In this document: positions 42,415-51,868 of the stretch, piece by piece | Layout: each line of letters opens with the position of its first letter | Numbering within the stretch: position 1 is the first letter of the stretch | NCBI GenBank assembly: GCA_016191115.1 | Contig: JACPPG010000059.1 | Coordinates: 1 to 61,098 of the forward strand | Reading direction: 5' to 3' | DNA length: 61,098 nucleotides | Origin: Planctomycetia bacterium | GTDB lineage: Bacteria > Planctomycetota > Planctomycetia > Pirellulales > JACPPG01 | Made by a program: the position numbers and the translations under genes | Notes under the pieces: generated by a model | Databases searched by the model: none | Seen by the model: only the letters and a program-made list of their open reading frames with translations | What the model was told of the DNA's origin: nothing

Positions 42415-42482
42415 AAAAGGGGACATTCTACTTTTCCCAGCCCCCCCCCCCCCCCAAAAAAAAAGCAGAATGTCCCCTTTTT
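42415..42482. repeat. Foldback with C15 and A9 tracts in the loop
   Basis: AAAAGGGGACATTCTACTTTT (42415-42435) and an inverted copy (about 42461-42481) have one mismatch. The loop holds 15 consecutive C (42441-42455) followed by 9 A (42456-42464). It ends with TTTTT and lies downstream of mprF, so it can serve as a terminator. The C tract length is a likely assembly or length-variation point. Confidence 0.75.
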
Positions 42483-42489
42483 CCCCCTC

Positions 42490-42759
42490 CTGGCCTGGGG
42501 CCTGTCGGTCGATGGCGGAGTTGGCGCCGGCCGCACACCGCTACAAGCATTTGCTCATCAAGCGGACCACCGGGCCGTGGCGTGGTTGATTGCGCACGGC
42601 GCAGATGTCAACGCACGCAGTTCCAGCGGTCGGACGGCCGCCCACTTCTCAGCCGAGAGGAACACCGGTCCGAAGGCGCTGGCGTTGCTCGTTGAACGCG
42701 GAGCCGACCTCTCGGCCCGCGACGAGGACGGCCAGACGCCATTGGAAATCGCCAAATGA
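42490..42759 (+). pseudogene. Truncated ankyrin-repeat gene
   Basis: The frame ends LLAWGLSVDGGVGAGRTPLQ, then AVAWLIAHGADVNARSSSGR, AAHFSAERNTGPKALALLVE, and RGADLSARDEDGQTPLEIAK before TGA: two complete ankyrin repeats and part of a third. No start codon or N-terminus precedes it; instead there is the foldback with homopolymer loop and mprF. The gene has lost its 5' part. Confidence 0.75.
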
Positions 42760-42866
42760 ATTGACTCGTGAAAACCAGGGTCCATGTTTGCTATCGCTGC
42801 TGTCATCTGATTTGTCCGCCGGCCCGATTTCGGCTGCGAAACCCCGAATTTGGAACTACAGACATC

Positions 42867-43328
42867 CTACTTTTTCGGGTCTGCTCCTTGCGCGGGCGGC
42901 CCCGCGTCGGATAGCGTCTTCTCGTTTTCCTCGAACACCTGCACGAGTGCCCCAAACGTGTCCTTGGGGTGCAGGTAGCAGTGTTTCCACTGCGGGTTGT
43001 CGTCGTTGGCCGCCAGCACGCGGATGCCGTGCGATTCGAAGTACGAAATTGCCTCGGGCAGATTCTCGACGCTGATCGAGATGTGATGAAACCCTTCGCC
43101 GTGGCTGGCGATGTACCGGCCGACGCCTCCTTCGCCCGGCACCAGCGGCGAGACCAGCTCGACTTTCTTGCCGCCGAGCATGAAGGAGGCCCAGCGGAAG
43201 CCCTCGGACGGCGTCTCGCCGCGATCGGCAAGGGGTTTTCCCCCCAATACGTCGACGAACAGCCGCAGGGCCCTGTGGATGTCGACGACGCCGATCGAAA
43301 CGTGATCCAAGCGTTTGAAAATGCTCAT
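42867..43328 (-). CDS. Methylmalonyl-CoA epimerase-like glyoxalase-fold protein, 153 aa
   Basis: Two vicinal-oxygen-chelate modules: LDHVSIGVVDIHRALRLFVD and ASFMLGGKKVELVSPLVP, then GEGFHHISISVENLPEAISY and TFGALVQVFEENE. Metal ligands His, Glu, His and Gln/Glu are present at the standard positions, so it epimerises (2R)/(2S)-methylmalonyl-CoA or is a close relative. Start ATG 43328 begins the fold. It is divergent from the ThrE-type gene across 116 bases. No mutase gene is visible here. Confidence 0.82.
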   Translation of the reverse strand: MSIFKRLDHVSIGVVDIHRALRLFVDVLGGKPLADRGETPSEGFRWASFMLGGKKVELVSPLVPGEGGVGRYIASHGEGFHHISISVENLPEAISYFESHGIRVLAANDDNPQWKHCYLHPKDTFGALVQVFEENEKTLSDAGPPAQGADPKK

Positions 43329-43444
43329 CGCGCGCTCCCGCGGAGGACGGACCAATCGACCTTGTCGCTTAAGGGCCGTCTATCATAGCATCGTTCGCGA
43401 CGCGGGGCGCATTGGCTGCATCAAGAACACGCACGGCGAGCATC

Positions 43445-44695
43445 ATGGTCACGCTCTACGATACCCTGATCACCGAGGCGATCTCCCAGGACGAACGGTT
43501 CAATGAGATCGCGCAACTGCTGGTTGCCCTGGGGCGCGGCCTGCACGAAGTCGGCGCGCCGGCCCACAAAGTCGAGCAGATGTTGATTCAGATCGCCGAA
43601 CGGTTCAAGGTGCCGCTGCAGGTACTGGCGCTTCCGACCGGGCAGCTCTTGTCGTTTCACCGCGACGAGGGTCCCATGACCTTCGTCTTGCGGATGCAGC
43701 CAGGCGCGGTGAATCTCGATCGCCTGGCACGGTTCACCGTGATCGCCGAGCGGCTCAGCCGCGGGTCGATGACGCCGCTAGCGGCCAAGGCGCGGATCGA
43801 CAAGATCATGTCCGAGCCGGCCCGGTGGGGCGCCGTGGCGACCGTCTTGGCGTATCTGACAAGTGGCGCGGCCTTTTCCGTATTCTTTGGCGGCGGTTGG
43901 ACTGAGCTGGCCGTGGCCTCCTGCGTGGGCCTGGCCGTGGGCGCGATCGCCGTCGGCATGCGCCGCGTGCGCCACCCGGCCCGATTATTCGAGCTGACGG
44001 CGGCGGCCGCGGCGGCGTTCATCGCGGGAACCGCCGATTGGCTCCTGGGCGCGTACGGTGGATGGATTCCGCTGGCCTCGGGCTTGATCATCTTGCTGCC
44101 GGGGATCGCGCTGGTGGATTCTCTGGAAGAGCTGGCCAACGGACACTTGGTGGCCGGCGGGGCACGGCTGGCCGGAGTCGCCGTGGCCTTTATGGCGCTC
44201 ACGTTCGGCGTGGTCCTCGGCTATTGGACCGCCGATCTGTTTCAATTCGAGAGGGACATTCAGCCGGTGCGCCTGGCGGTTTGGGCCATGATCCCCGCGC
44301 TCCTGGTCGTCGCCGTGGGATCGACCATTCGTTTCAAGGCGAGCGCCACCGACTGGTGGCTGATTCTCGCAGCATCGGCGATCGCGCTTGTTGGATCGCG
44401 CGTGGGCACGGCCATGATCGGACCCGAATCGGGGCCGTTTCTCGCCGCATTGGCGCTCGGCGTCGTCGCCAACCTGTATGCCCGTTGGAGTCATCGGGCC
44501 GCCGAGCTGATGGTCGTGCCGGGCTTGGCGCTACTGGTGCCCGGATCGGTCGGGTACCGCAGTCTGGAAGCGCTGCTGGCGCAGAAAGAGACCCTGGGCG
44601 TTGCCACGGCGTTCGAGATGTTCGAGATTGCCATGGCGATCGTGGCGGGCTTGCTGGTCAGCGACTGGCTAGTGCCGGACCGCGTGCCGGGGTGA
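43445..44695 (+). CDS. ThrE-type threonine/serine exporter, 416 aa
   Basis: The N-terminal soluble part (NEIAQLLVALGRGLHEVGAP, AHKVEQMLIQIAERF, LARFTVIAERLSRG) is the ThrE hydrolase-like domain, followed by about ten membrane helices with GGWTELAVASCVGLAVGAIA, LASGLIILLPGIALVDSLEE, LANGHLVAGGARLAG and MVVPGLALLVPGSVGYRSLE. This is the fused form of the ThrE family, which exports threonine and serine with a proton gradient. Start ATG 43445 agrees with family starts. Confidence 0.87.
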   Translation: MVTLYDTLITEAISQDERFNEIAQLLVALGRGLHEVGAPAHKVEQMLIQIAERFKVPLQVLALPTGQLLSFHRDEGPMTFVLRMQPGAVNLDRLARFTVIAERLSRGSMTPLAAKARIDKIMSEPARWGAVATVLAYLTSGAAFSVFFGGGWTELAVASCVGLAVGAIAVGMRRVRHPARLFELTAAAAAAFIAGTADWLLGAYGGWIPLASGLIILLPGIALVDSLEELANGHLVAGGARLAGVAVAFMALTFGVVLGYWTADLFQFERDIQPVRLAVWAMIPALLVVAVGSTIRFKASATDWWLILAASAIALVGSRVGTAMIGPESGPFLAALALGVVANLYARWSHRAAELMVVPGLALLVPGSVGYRSLEALLAQKETLGVATAFEMFEIAMAIVAGLLVSDWLVPDRVPG

Positions 44696-44702
44696 AAATA
44701 GC

Positions 44703-44724
44703 GGGCAGTGGACAGTGGTCAATG
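44703..44724. repeat. Short CAGTGGA-type heptamer stretch
   Basis: GGGCAGT, GGACAGT and GGTCAAT, similar to the tract at 13641. It lies between the convergent ThrE-type and protease genes. Confidence 0.45.
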
Positions 44725-44755
44725 ACGTGAAGCGGAATCGCGCGGCGCGATTCTC

Positions 44756-46096
44756 CTAGCGCCGTCGGCGGCGCCGCGGTAGGAGAGCCGCCGCCGCGAG
44801 GGCCAAGATCCATCCGCTCGGCTCTGGCACCGTCGCGGCCGCTCCAGCGCCGCCGGGCAGCCACTCCAGCGCGATTTCCTGAATGTCCGAGATGTTGACG
44901 CGACCGTCGCGATTGGCGTCACCGAGCGACCCGGATTGCAGCCAGTGGAGGGCCACGAAGTTGATGTCCGAGATGTCGACGCGACCGTCGTTATTCACGT
45001 CGCCCGGGCGCACGACTTGGTCGAGCGAGGCCTTGATGTCCAGGACCATCGTGCCGGCCTTGTTGGCGGCGTTGCGAAAATCGAAATAAACCTTGTTGAT
45101 GAACCCGTCGGGGCCGCCGAAGACCGCATCGAACCAGCCGCTGGTGAGGAAGTCCATGCCGAAGATGCCGGCGATGCTGGGATCGATGTCGAGCACGCCG
45201 ACTTCGAGATCGGTCCACTCCAGATTGATCCCTTCGCTGGTTACCACTTCGATGGACGGCAACAGGACCAGGGGAACGGAAATGGTGCCGCCGATGCCCC
45301 CCACCTCGATCGAGTCGACTGCGTCGGTAGCCGGATTGATGCCCAGCTTTGTGGCGGTGGCGGAGGAAATCATCGACAACTGCGCGCCCGTGTCGAGCAC
45401 GAACTGGGCCCCCGTGTAGCGGCCGGCGTTGCGGGCGATGACCGGCAGCGTCGGCAGCGGCGCGAAGGTCGGCAAGGGGTCGCCGGGGTGTTGCTGACCG
45501 CTGGCCGGAAAATCCACGAGCGTGAGCGGCACGTGGTACTGGTGAGACACGACCGGCGGCGCGCTATTGGTAAAGTCCGTCGTCAGCAGATCGAAGTTCC
45601 CGCCCGACCAAACGGTCATGTCGACCGTTGTCGTCCGCCCGACCATGGCCGGCATGCCGACGATGCCGTCGAAGCCAAGGTCGGCGTTGGGATTGGACAT
45701 GAGGCGAGTATTGGAGCGAAGAATGGGAATCCCGTCCGATCCGGCGTAGCGGAAGTCGTACGCCTTGGACACGTCCATCGTTTCGGTGCCGGCAACGCCC
45801 TGCTCGTCATATTGCGCGACGGTCTGGTATCCGGAGTCGGCGAGTTCAGCATAGGCGTTGGCGCCGACCACAACGCCCGTCGCGCCGGTATCCAAAAGAA
45901 ACGTGTTGGCGAACTCGGGGCCGAAGCTCTTTTGCGTTGCTGGATCGACCACCTCGACCGCCACGCGCGGCTGGTCGAGCGCAATCACGTCCGAAGGGCC
46001 AAGCGTGACGTAGGGCGCCGCCTCCACCGCCGATCCCAAGGCGCACGCCCAAAGCGCGGCGACAGCGCGTGAAAACATTCTCCGCCGGAATGGCAT
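44756..46096 (-). CDS. Two-lobed secreted aspartic protease with dockerin-like repeats and PEP-CTERM anchor, 446 aa
   Basis: Signal peptide (FSRAVAALWACALGSAVEAA). The first lobe has FLLDTGATG with Asp69 and DGIVGMPAM; the second has FVLDTGAQL with Asp235 and GIFGMDFL, each lobe carrying the DTG plus hydrophobic-hydrophobic-Gly motif of pepsin/retropepsin-type proteases. A dockerin-type pair of calcium repeats follows at about 365-413 (GDVNNDGRVDISDINFVALHW, GDANRDGRVNISDIQ). It ends VPEPSGWILALAAAALLP plus six Arg, a PEP-CTERM sorting signal (about 424-446). It probably acts outside the cell, tethered in the envelope. Start ATG 46096. Confidence 0.85.
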   Translation of the reverse strand: MPFRRRMFSRAVAALWACALGSAVEAAPYVTLGPSDVIALDQPRVAVEVVDPATQKSFGPEFANTFLLDTGATGVVVGANAYAELADSGYQTVAQYDEQGVAGTETMDVSKAYDFRYAGSDGIPILRSNTRLMSNPNADLGFDGIVGMPAMVGRTTTVDMTVWSGGNFDLLTTDFTNSAPPVVSHQYHVPLTLVDFPASGQQHPGDPLPTFAPLPTLPVIARNAGRYTGAQFVLDTGAQLSMISSATATKLGINPATDAVDSIEVGGIGGTISVPLVLLPSIEVVTSEGINLEWTDLEVGVLDIDPSIAGIFGMDFLTSGWFDAVFGGPDGFINKVYFDFRNAANKAGTMVLDIKASLDQVVRPGDVNNDGRVDISDINFVALHWLQSGSLGDANRDGRVNISDIQEIALEWLPGGAGAAATVPEPSGWILALAAAALLPRRRRRR

Positions 46097-46733
46097 TAGA
46101 TGTGTGCTCGAAAAACGGTCGCAGCCACGCCCCCAGCGGCCCGCGGATCCACCCCGCCGCCCGATACGTCTGGCCAAAGCCGGGCACCATGTTTGTTTGT
46201 AGGTCGAATGACCGGGAGCGTCAAGCGCAAGGGCGCGGAAGGCAGGAGAACTGCAAAGTCCGGGGTCTGGCTCATTTTTCGGCACATGCGGTTCTCAATT
46301 CTTCCGAAGGACCTTCGGCCGAAAAATGTGCCTGACCCCCTCTCCCAGGACTTTGCAGTTCTCCTGGCGCGGAAGGCCGCCCCTTCGCAGCAAGAGGACG
46401 TGAACGCGGTCGCTCAGTAGCTTTTCAACCGAGGGCCGCTGATCCCGGAACCGGGCACGGGGCCTGACGGGCGAGTGGCGATCCGTTAACTGGCGTCGCG
46501 ACGATCAGCGACACCACGCTCGGCGCCGGGCCGCGAGGCGAAGTCGCGGCCATGCACAATCGGGACTTACGGCACGGGAGCTTGCGGCTCGACGCGCCGG
46601 CAAAATGTACGCCCGTCCGCGCCCCTCGATGTGCGGCGAGCGAGAAAACCAAACGTGGTGCAGTAAGCCGCGTTGACTTTAACGGCCGAGGCCGCGGTGC
46701 TAGCCATTCGCGCGCAAACCAGTGTCGGGCCGC
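46097..46733. other. Spacer with a family-2 element and no gene
   Basis: Contains the repeat at 46244-46365. The remaining 370 bases hold only short overlapping frames without protein-like composition. Confidence 0.6.
46244..46365 (+). repeat. Family-2 foldback element, copy C (122 bases)
   Basis: Perfect 18-base terminal inverted repeat (AGGAGAACTGCAAAGTCC at the left end). Interior TTCTTCCGAAGGACCTTCGG is also palindromic. Same orientation as copy A. Confidence 0.92.
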
Positions 46734-49700
46734 TTATTCCGCCAGGTGGCCGGCGCCTTCGACGGGCTCACGGCTGCCGTAAAAGCTGTACAGAACCGGC
46801 ACCAGGTTCACGAAGAACAGCGTCATCAGCATCCCGCCCACCACGACGATCGCCAACGGCCTCTGCGACTGCGAGCCGATGCGCGTCGAGAAGGCGGCGG
46901 GCAATAGTCCCAGAATCGCCGCTAGCGCCGTCATCGTGACGGGTCGAATCAGTTTTTCGGTCCCCTTGACCACGGCCTCGCGCAAGGGGACGCCTTGGAA
47001 CCGTAGTTGATTGTAGGCGGAAACCATCAACAGGCCGTTCATCACCGCGACGCCAAGAATCGAGATGAAGCCGACGGCGGCGGAGATGTTGAAGTTCAAG
47101 CCCGTAATGAGCAATGTCCAGATGCCGCCCAGCGACATGGCAACGACGTTGGCAAAGATGACGAGCGCGTCGAGCAGAGAATGAAACGCCAGGTACAACA
47201 TCACCATGATGAGCACGAGCGCCAGCGACACGACGAGGACCATGCGGTGCTCGGCTTCCTGCATTTGCTGGAACTCACCGCTCCACACGGCCTCGTAGGG
47301 GGACTCCAGGAGCGAAGCCGTCTTGGCCTGGGCTTCAGCGACGGTGCTGGCCAGGTCGCGCCCGCGGACGCCGAACTTGACCGCGATCAGCCGCTTTCCC
47401 TGTTCGCGCGAGATCATCGAGGCGCCGGGGCGCACGAACTTTCCGTTCGGATCGGGGTTTCCCTTCGCGTCGATCGGCGTCACGAGGTCGCGGAGCCGCC
47501 GACGCGGCACGCGATTGACATTGTCCGCCGTCGCGTTGAAGCTGCTGCCGGTCAAGCTCGGCATGGATTGGCTGCTGCCGATCGTCGATAGCCCGACGCT
47601 CGCGCCCGATAGCGTCGTCGAGGGCAGCGACGCGACGGGCCCGGTCGTAACGTTGTTCTTCACGACGTCGACGGGGATATCGAGAATCTGCTCTTCGTTT
47701 TTCCGCAACCCTTCCGGCCACCGCAGCGTGATATCGAACGAACGTTCCCCTTCGATCATCTTCGAGAAAGGCTTGCCTCCCACGGCCGTCTGAATCACGT
47801 CACCGATGTCGGCGGCGCTGACGCTCCACAGGGCGCATTTGTCCCTGTCGGGCATGAAGGCCAGATTCGACTGACCGCGGATGTGAAAGACCCCCGGGTC
47901 GCTCACTCCCTCGACGCTCGACAGGACGCCCGTGACTTGTTCGGCCAGCCGTTCCAATTCGTCGAGTTCGGGGCCGAAGATCTTGACGGAGTTCTCCCCC
48001 TTGACGCCGGACAGCGACTCCATGACGTTGTCGCGAATCATCTGCGAGAAATCCCAGTTGATACCCACCAGGTTGCGCGACAGATCGTCGTTCATGTCGC
48101 GGATAAGCTCGGCCTTTGTGCGGCGCCGGCCGTCGTGCTTGGGCCATTGGTCCCGCCGATAGAGCGGCACGAAGCATTCGACGTTGTAGTAGCCCGTGGG
48201 ATCGGTTCCGTCGTCCGGTCGACCGATTTGCGAGGTAACGAGCCGTATCTCGGGATATTGGATCATCAGGTGCCGAGCGATGCGCGCCTTGTCGACGACC
48301 TCTTCCAGGGACACGTTCACGGGGAACGTGCCACGCACGATCATGTTCCCTTCCTCCAGCTCGGGCATGAATTCGCGTCCCAGCAGCGGCAGGACGGCCA
48401 ACGTGATTCCCACGAGCGCCGCGAAGAACCCGACGGCCAGATAGCGGTGCTCGAGGGCCCAGTTCAACTGCCGCAGATAGCCGGACTTGATCCACCGCAC
48501 GAGGAAGTTATCGCCCGACGACTTGAGCCGTTGAAAGAGGATCAGGCAAAGCACGGGCGACAGGGTCAATGCCAACAGGAGCGCGCCGCCCAGGGCGAAG
48601 GCATAGGTGTCCGCCATGGGGCCGAAGATCTGGCCCTCGGGCCCCTGCATTGTGAACAGCGGCAACAAGGCACAGACCATGATGATGGTCGAGTAGAACA
48701 AGCTTCGCTCCACTTCGTGCGAAGCGAGCAGGATGCGGTCCTTCAAGGATAGATTCGCGTTGGCGCCGGTGCTCAGGCGCCGATAGATGTTCTCGACCAT
48801 GATCACCGACGAGTCGACGATAATGCCGAAGTCGACCGCTCCGATCGACAGCAGATTGGCCGACTTGCCGCGGAGGAACAGCACACCAAACGCGAAGAGC
48901 AAAGCCAGCGGAATGTTGATCGCCACGATCAGCGCGCTGCGGATATTGCTCAAGAACATCAGCAGAATGATCGTGACCAGGATCAGCCCCACCGCGAGGT
49001 TCTCGCGCACCGTCTCGGTGGTCACGTCGATCAATCTTTCCCGATCGTAGAACACGTCGATTTTCACGCCGGGCAGGAGCCGACCAGGCTTGTTTAGCTC
49101 CTCGATCTTGGCGGCCACGTCCTTAAGCGCCGGAATCGACTGCTCTCCTTTGCGCAGCAAGATGATTCCCTGGATCTCGTCTTCGGCGTCGGCCGACGTG
49201 CGTTGCCCGTTGCGATCGAAAACGTCCTTGCCGTCGGCGTCTTGCACCGGCCGGGTAATCGCGAGCCGCCCCTGCCGCGTATGGTGGCCGACGACCACGC
49301 CGCGACGGCCAAGCACGTCGTTGGTTCGGACCGGTCCGCCGTCGACCACGTGCTCGACGCGAATGGGCACGTTGTTGGTCGAGGCGATGACGACCCGGCG
49401 CATCTCCTGGATGCGGCGGTTCTCCTCGGCCCGCAGGTAAGCGGCCGCTTCCTGCGGTGTCTTCATCCGCATGGCGGTTTGGAGGGGATCGTCGCCGCCG
49501 CCGATCAGCCCGATCCCGCGCACGACCTGAATCGACGGCCCGTGAAGGATGTAGTCGCCCCCCACGTTGGCGTTGCTTTGCGCCACGGCGTCCTGAAGCT
49601 GATCGAGCGAGATGCCGTATTCCTTCAAGCGGTCGGGATCGGGGTGGATTTCGTACCGCTTGACCTCTCCCCCGGAGCTGACGACGCCCGCCACGCGCCG

Positions 49701-50219
49701 CACGCGGCGGAACTCGCGCTGCAGCGTCCAGTCGTTCAGTGCCTTGAGATCCGAAAGGGTGTAGATCGGATGCCCCTGCGCGTCCTTGGGATTGGTGAGC
49801 GTATAGCGGACGATCTCGCCGATCGGCGAGGCGGGCGAAATCTGCGGCGTGACCCCGCCCGGCAGGTCGAGCGACTGCAGCCGGTTGATCACCTGCTGCC
49901 GGGCTTTTTCGTAGTCCACGCCGTACTCGAACTGATTGCGCAGGTGGGACAGCCCGAACATCGACTTAGAGCGCGTGTACTTCAAGCCGGGGATACCGGC
50001 GAGGGCGACTTCCAGCGGGATGGTGACCTGCTGCTCGACTTGCTCGGCCGAGGCACCGGGAAACTGAGCGACCACTTCGACGATGGCCGGCGCGGGATCG
50101 GGATACGCCTCGACGTTGACGTGGAGGAAGGCATACCCGCCGACCAGAATCAGGGCGGCCGCCAAGAGCAGCACCACGACGGGGCTGTCGAGTGCCCAGC
50201 GAACCAGCTTTGCGACCAT
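46734..50219 (-). CDS. Heavy-metal RND efflux pump (CzcA/CusA type), 1161 aa
   Basis: The inner-membrane proton antiporter of the triad. Seen: N-terminal helix VVVLLLAAALILVGGYAFLH, porter-domain pattern PGASAEQVEQQVTIPLE, the TM4 charge motif VDFGIIVDSSVIMVENIYRR (Asp and Glu of the HME group), and GALLLALTLSPVLCLILFQR. The C-terminal half repeats the fold and ends in GLNFNISAAVGFISILGVAV, TMTALAAILGLLPAAF and QSQRPLAIVVVGGMLMTLFF. The TM4 motif is of the HME1 (Zn/Co/Cd) type rather than the Cu/Ag type, but specificity is uncertain. Length 1161 is longer than the usual 1030-1070. Confidence 0.93.
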   Translation of the reverse strand: MVAKLVRWALDSPVVVLLLAAALILVGGYAFLHVNVEAYPDPAPAIVEVVAQFPGASAEQVEQQVTIPLEVALAGIPGLKYTRSKSMFGLSHLRNQFEYGVDYEKARQQVINRLQSLDLPGGVTPQISPASPIGEIVRYTLTNPKDAQGHPIYTLSDLKALNDWTLQREFRRVRRVAGVVSSGGEVKRYEIHPDPDRLKEYGISLDQLQDAVAQSNANVGGDYILHGPSIQVVRGIGLIGGGDDPLQTAMRMKTPQEAAAYLRAEENRRIQEMRRVVIASTNNVPIRVEHVVDGGPVRTNDVLGRRGVVVGHHTRQGRLAITRPVQDADGKDVFDRNGQRTSADAEDEIQGIILLRKGEQSIPALKDVAAKIEELNKPGRLLPGVKIDVFYDRERLIDVTTETVRENLAVGLILVTIILLMFLSNIRSALIVAINIPLALLFAFGVLFLRGKSANLLSIGAVDFGIIVDSSVIMVENIYRRLSTGANANLSLKDRILLASHEVERSLFYSTIIMVCALLPLFTMQGPEGQIFGPMADTYAFALGGALLLALTLSPVLCLILFQRLKSSGDNFLVRWIKSGYLRQLNWALEHRYLAVGFFAALVGITLAVLPLLGREFMPELEEGNMIVRGTFPVNVSLEEVVDKARIARHLMIQYPEIRLVTSQIGRPDDGTDPTGYYNVECFVPLYRRDQWPKHDGRRRTKAELIRDMNDDLSRNLVGINWDFSQMIRDNVMESLSGVKGENSVKIFGPELDELERLAEQVTGVLSSVEGVSDPGVFHIRGQSNLAFMPDRDKCALWSVSAADIGDVIQTAVGGKPFSKMIEGERSFDITLRWPEGLRKNEEQILDIPVDVVKNNVTTGPVASLPSTTLSGASVGLSTIGSSQSMPSLTGSSFNATADNVNRVPRRRLRDLVTPIDAKGNPDPNGKFVRPGASMISREQGKRLIAVKFGVRGRDLASTVAEAQAKTASLLESPYEAVWSGEFQQMQEAEHRMVLVVSLALVLIMVMLYLAFHSLLDALVIFANVVAMSLGGIWTLLITGLNFNISAAVGFISILGVAVMNGLLMVSAYNQLRFQGVPLREAVVKGTEKLIRPVTMTALAAILGLLPAAFSTRIGSQSQRPLAIVVVGGMLMTLFFVNLVPVLYSFYGSREPVEGAGHLAE

Positions 50220-50263
50220 GAAACCACGCTTTCCGCGCGCGGCAAGCGGCCTCGGAAGAGCCG

Positions 50264-51643
50264 CTAGTCGCGCGCCACGGCGACGTTGGCCGCCGCCTTC
50301 AGTTCCTCGAGCGCGGCAGCCAATTCCAAACCGCCGGAGGTCACGACCAGGTCACCCGGCTTCGGGCACTCGTCCTCGAGGTTGGCCCCCGACGAGCGCG
50401 GCCGCGTGCTCAGGTACACGAGGCCATTGTCCGTGTGCCCCATCAGAACTACCTTCCGACACGTGAAGATGGGCTGCTTGGGGTCGGGCTGAACGAAGAT
50501 CAGCGATTCGGCCCCATGGTCGACGACCGCGCTGGCGGGGACGGCCACCGTATCCTTCGGCGGCGGTCGATCGATCGTGGCGGTAATGAATTGTCCTACC
50601 GTCAATTTGCCCGACGAATTGTCCAGTGTTCCCATGACGCCGGCGGTGTGCATGGATTGATCGATGATCGATCCGATGATCTGGAACTCTCCGGAAATGG
50701 GCTCGTCCAGCGGGTCGGACCTCAAGTCGATCTTCCAGCGGCGTTTCTCGGGCGGAAGGCTTCGCAGAATGGACAGGTCCTCTTCGTAGACCTGGGCCAA
50801 TACGCGAACGCGGCTGGTGTCGGCGATCTTGAACAGATCCTCGGACGGATCGACACGGTCGCCCGTGTTGAAATTCTTTTCGAGAATGATGCCGTCGATG
50901 CTGGACCGGACTTCGGTGTTCGCCCAGCTCTTGTCGGTCTTGACATCGACACTGGCCTCGCGCTGCCGCAGCCGTTTTGCTTCGCCGTAGGCGGCCTCGA
51001 TTTCATCGTCGCTCAGCCGCCAGGAAAGCAGGGTCCGCTTTGCCTTCGCGACCGCTACCTGGTCCGCCTCGTACGCCCGCCGCGCGTCGTCGATGGCCCG
51101 CTGGGCGATGGCGCCTTTCTCCGCGTTTTGCAGACGGTCGAGAACCTCTTGATCGGTGTGCAGCTTGGAGAGCGCGTCGACCAGCTCACTCTTCTTCTCG
51201 CCTACTTCCTTGCTCCAGATCACGGCCAGGACTTGTCCCTTGCGAACCCGGTCGCCGTACTGGAGCGTGCGTCGCGGCGCATCAGGGGTCGAAGCCTGAT
51301 CCTCGAGACGACCGATCTCGACGATCTCTCCCGGGAAGAGCGGCCGCACCCGGACCATCGAGTTGGCATCTAATATCAGCGATCCGGCCAGCTTAAGCGG
51401 CCCTGGCGGAGGCGCCTGCTGGACCGGCGCGGTTTTTACGCCCAACGTTTGCGCGACATCGTGTGGCAATTGCAGAGTGTTGCCTGCGCCAGCCACGAGA
51501 GTCGCCGATCGGACGCTCGCGCCGGGTGCCGCTGGCCGGCCGTGTTTGGTCAGCCGAGGAACGGCCACCGCAGTGACCGTCGCCAGCGCGACCGCCAGCA
51601 TCACCAAAACACCGGTTTTCATCCCCCCGAACCGCTGACCCAT
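50264..51643 (-). CDS. RND efflux membrane-fusion (adaptor) protein, CzcB/CusB type, 459 aa
   Basis: An N-terminal signal/anchor (TGVLVMLAVALATVTAVAVP), a barrel-sandwich domain (LAGSLILDANSMVRVRPLFP, GEIVEI), an alpha-hairpin coiled coil (about 150-250), a SIDGIILEKNFNTGDRVDPS return strand, and beta-barrel elements (VRVLAQVYEEDLSILRSLPP, VAVPASAVVDHG). It links pump and outer-membrane factor. It precedes the pump by 44 bases and follows the outer-membrane gene by 225 bases in the same operon. Confidence 0.92.
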   Translation of the reverse strand: MGQRFGGMKTGVLVMLAVALATVTAVAVPRLTKHGRPAAPGASVRSATLVAGAGNTLQLPHDVAQTLGVKTAPVQQAPPPGPLKLAGSLILDANSMVRVRPLFPGEIVEIGRLEDQASTPDAPRRTLQYGDRVRKGQVLAVIWSKEVGEKKSELVDALSKLHTDQEVLDRLQNAEKGAIAQRAIDDARRAYEADQVAVAKAKRTLLSWRLSDDEIEAAYGEAKRLRQREASVDVKTDKSWANTEVRSSIDGIILEKNFNTGDRVDPSEDLFKIADTSRVRVLAQVYEEDLSILRSLPPEKRRWKIDLRSDPLDEPISGEFQIIGSIIDQSMHTAGVMGTLDNSSGKLTVGQFITATIDRPPPKDTVAVPASAVVDHGAESLIFVQPDPKQPIFTCRKVVLMGHTDNGLVYLSTRPRSSGANLEDECPKPGDLVVTSGGLELAAALEELKAAANVAVARD

Positions 51644-51868
51644 AAGCGCAGACCCCCGCCGTCAGAGAAAGAAGGCGATACCCCCTCGTCGTTTCTACGT
51701 ACCTCCCCGCCGCGCGCGAAGGCCGTCCTAAGCCAAGCCTAGCGAAAAGATGTCATCCTTACCGAAATGTAACGTTCTCAGGTCGGTGAGAAACGCGGAA
51801 TGAACGCTTGTGTCGGCTTGGCAAGGTGCGACGACGACAGTGCCCCCCCCATTCGCCGCACGCCCGGC

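Noticed and set aside
46244..46365. Peptide-like frames such as KSGVWLIFRHMRFSILPKDL in every family-2 copy
   Set aside because: The apparent conservation follows from DNA conservation of the repeat; frames lack starts and differ in reading frame relative to neighbours.
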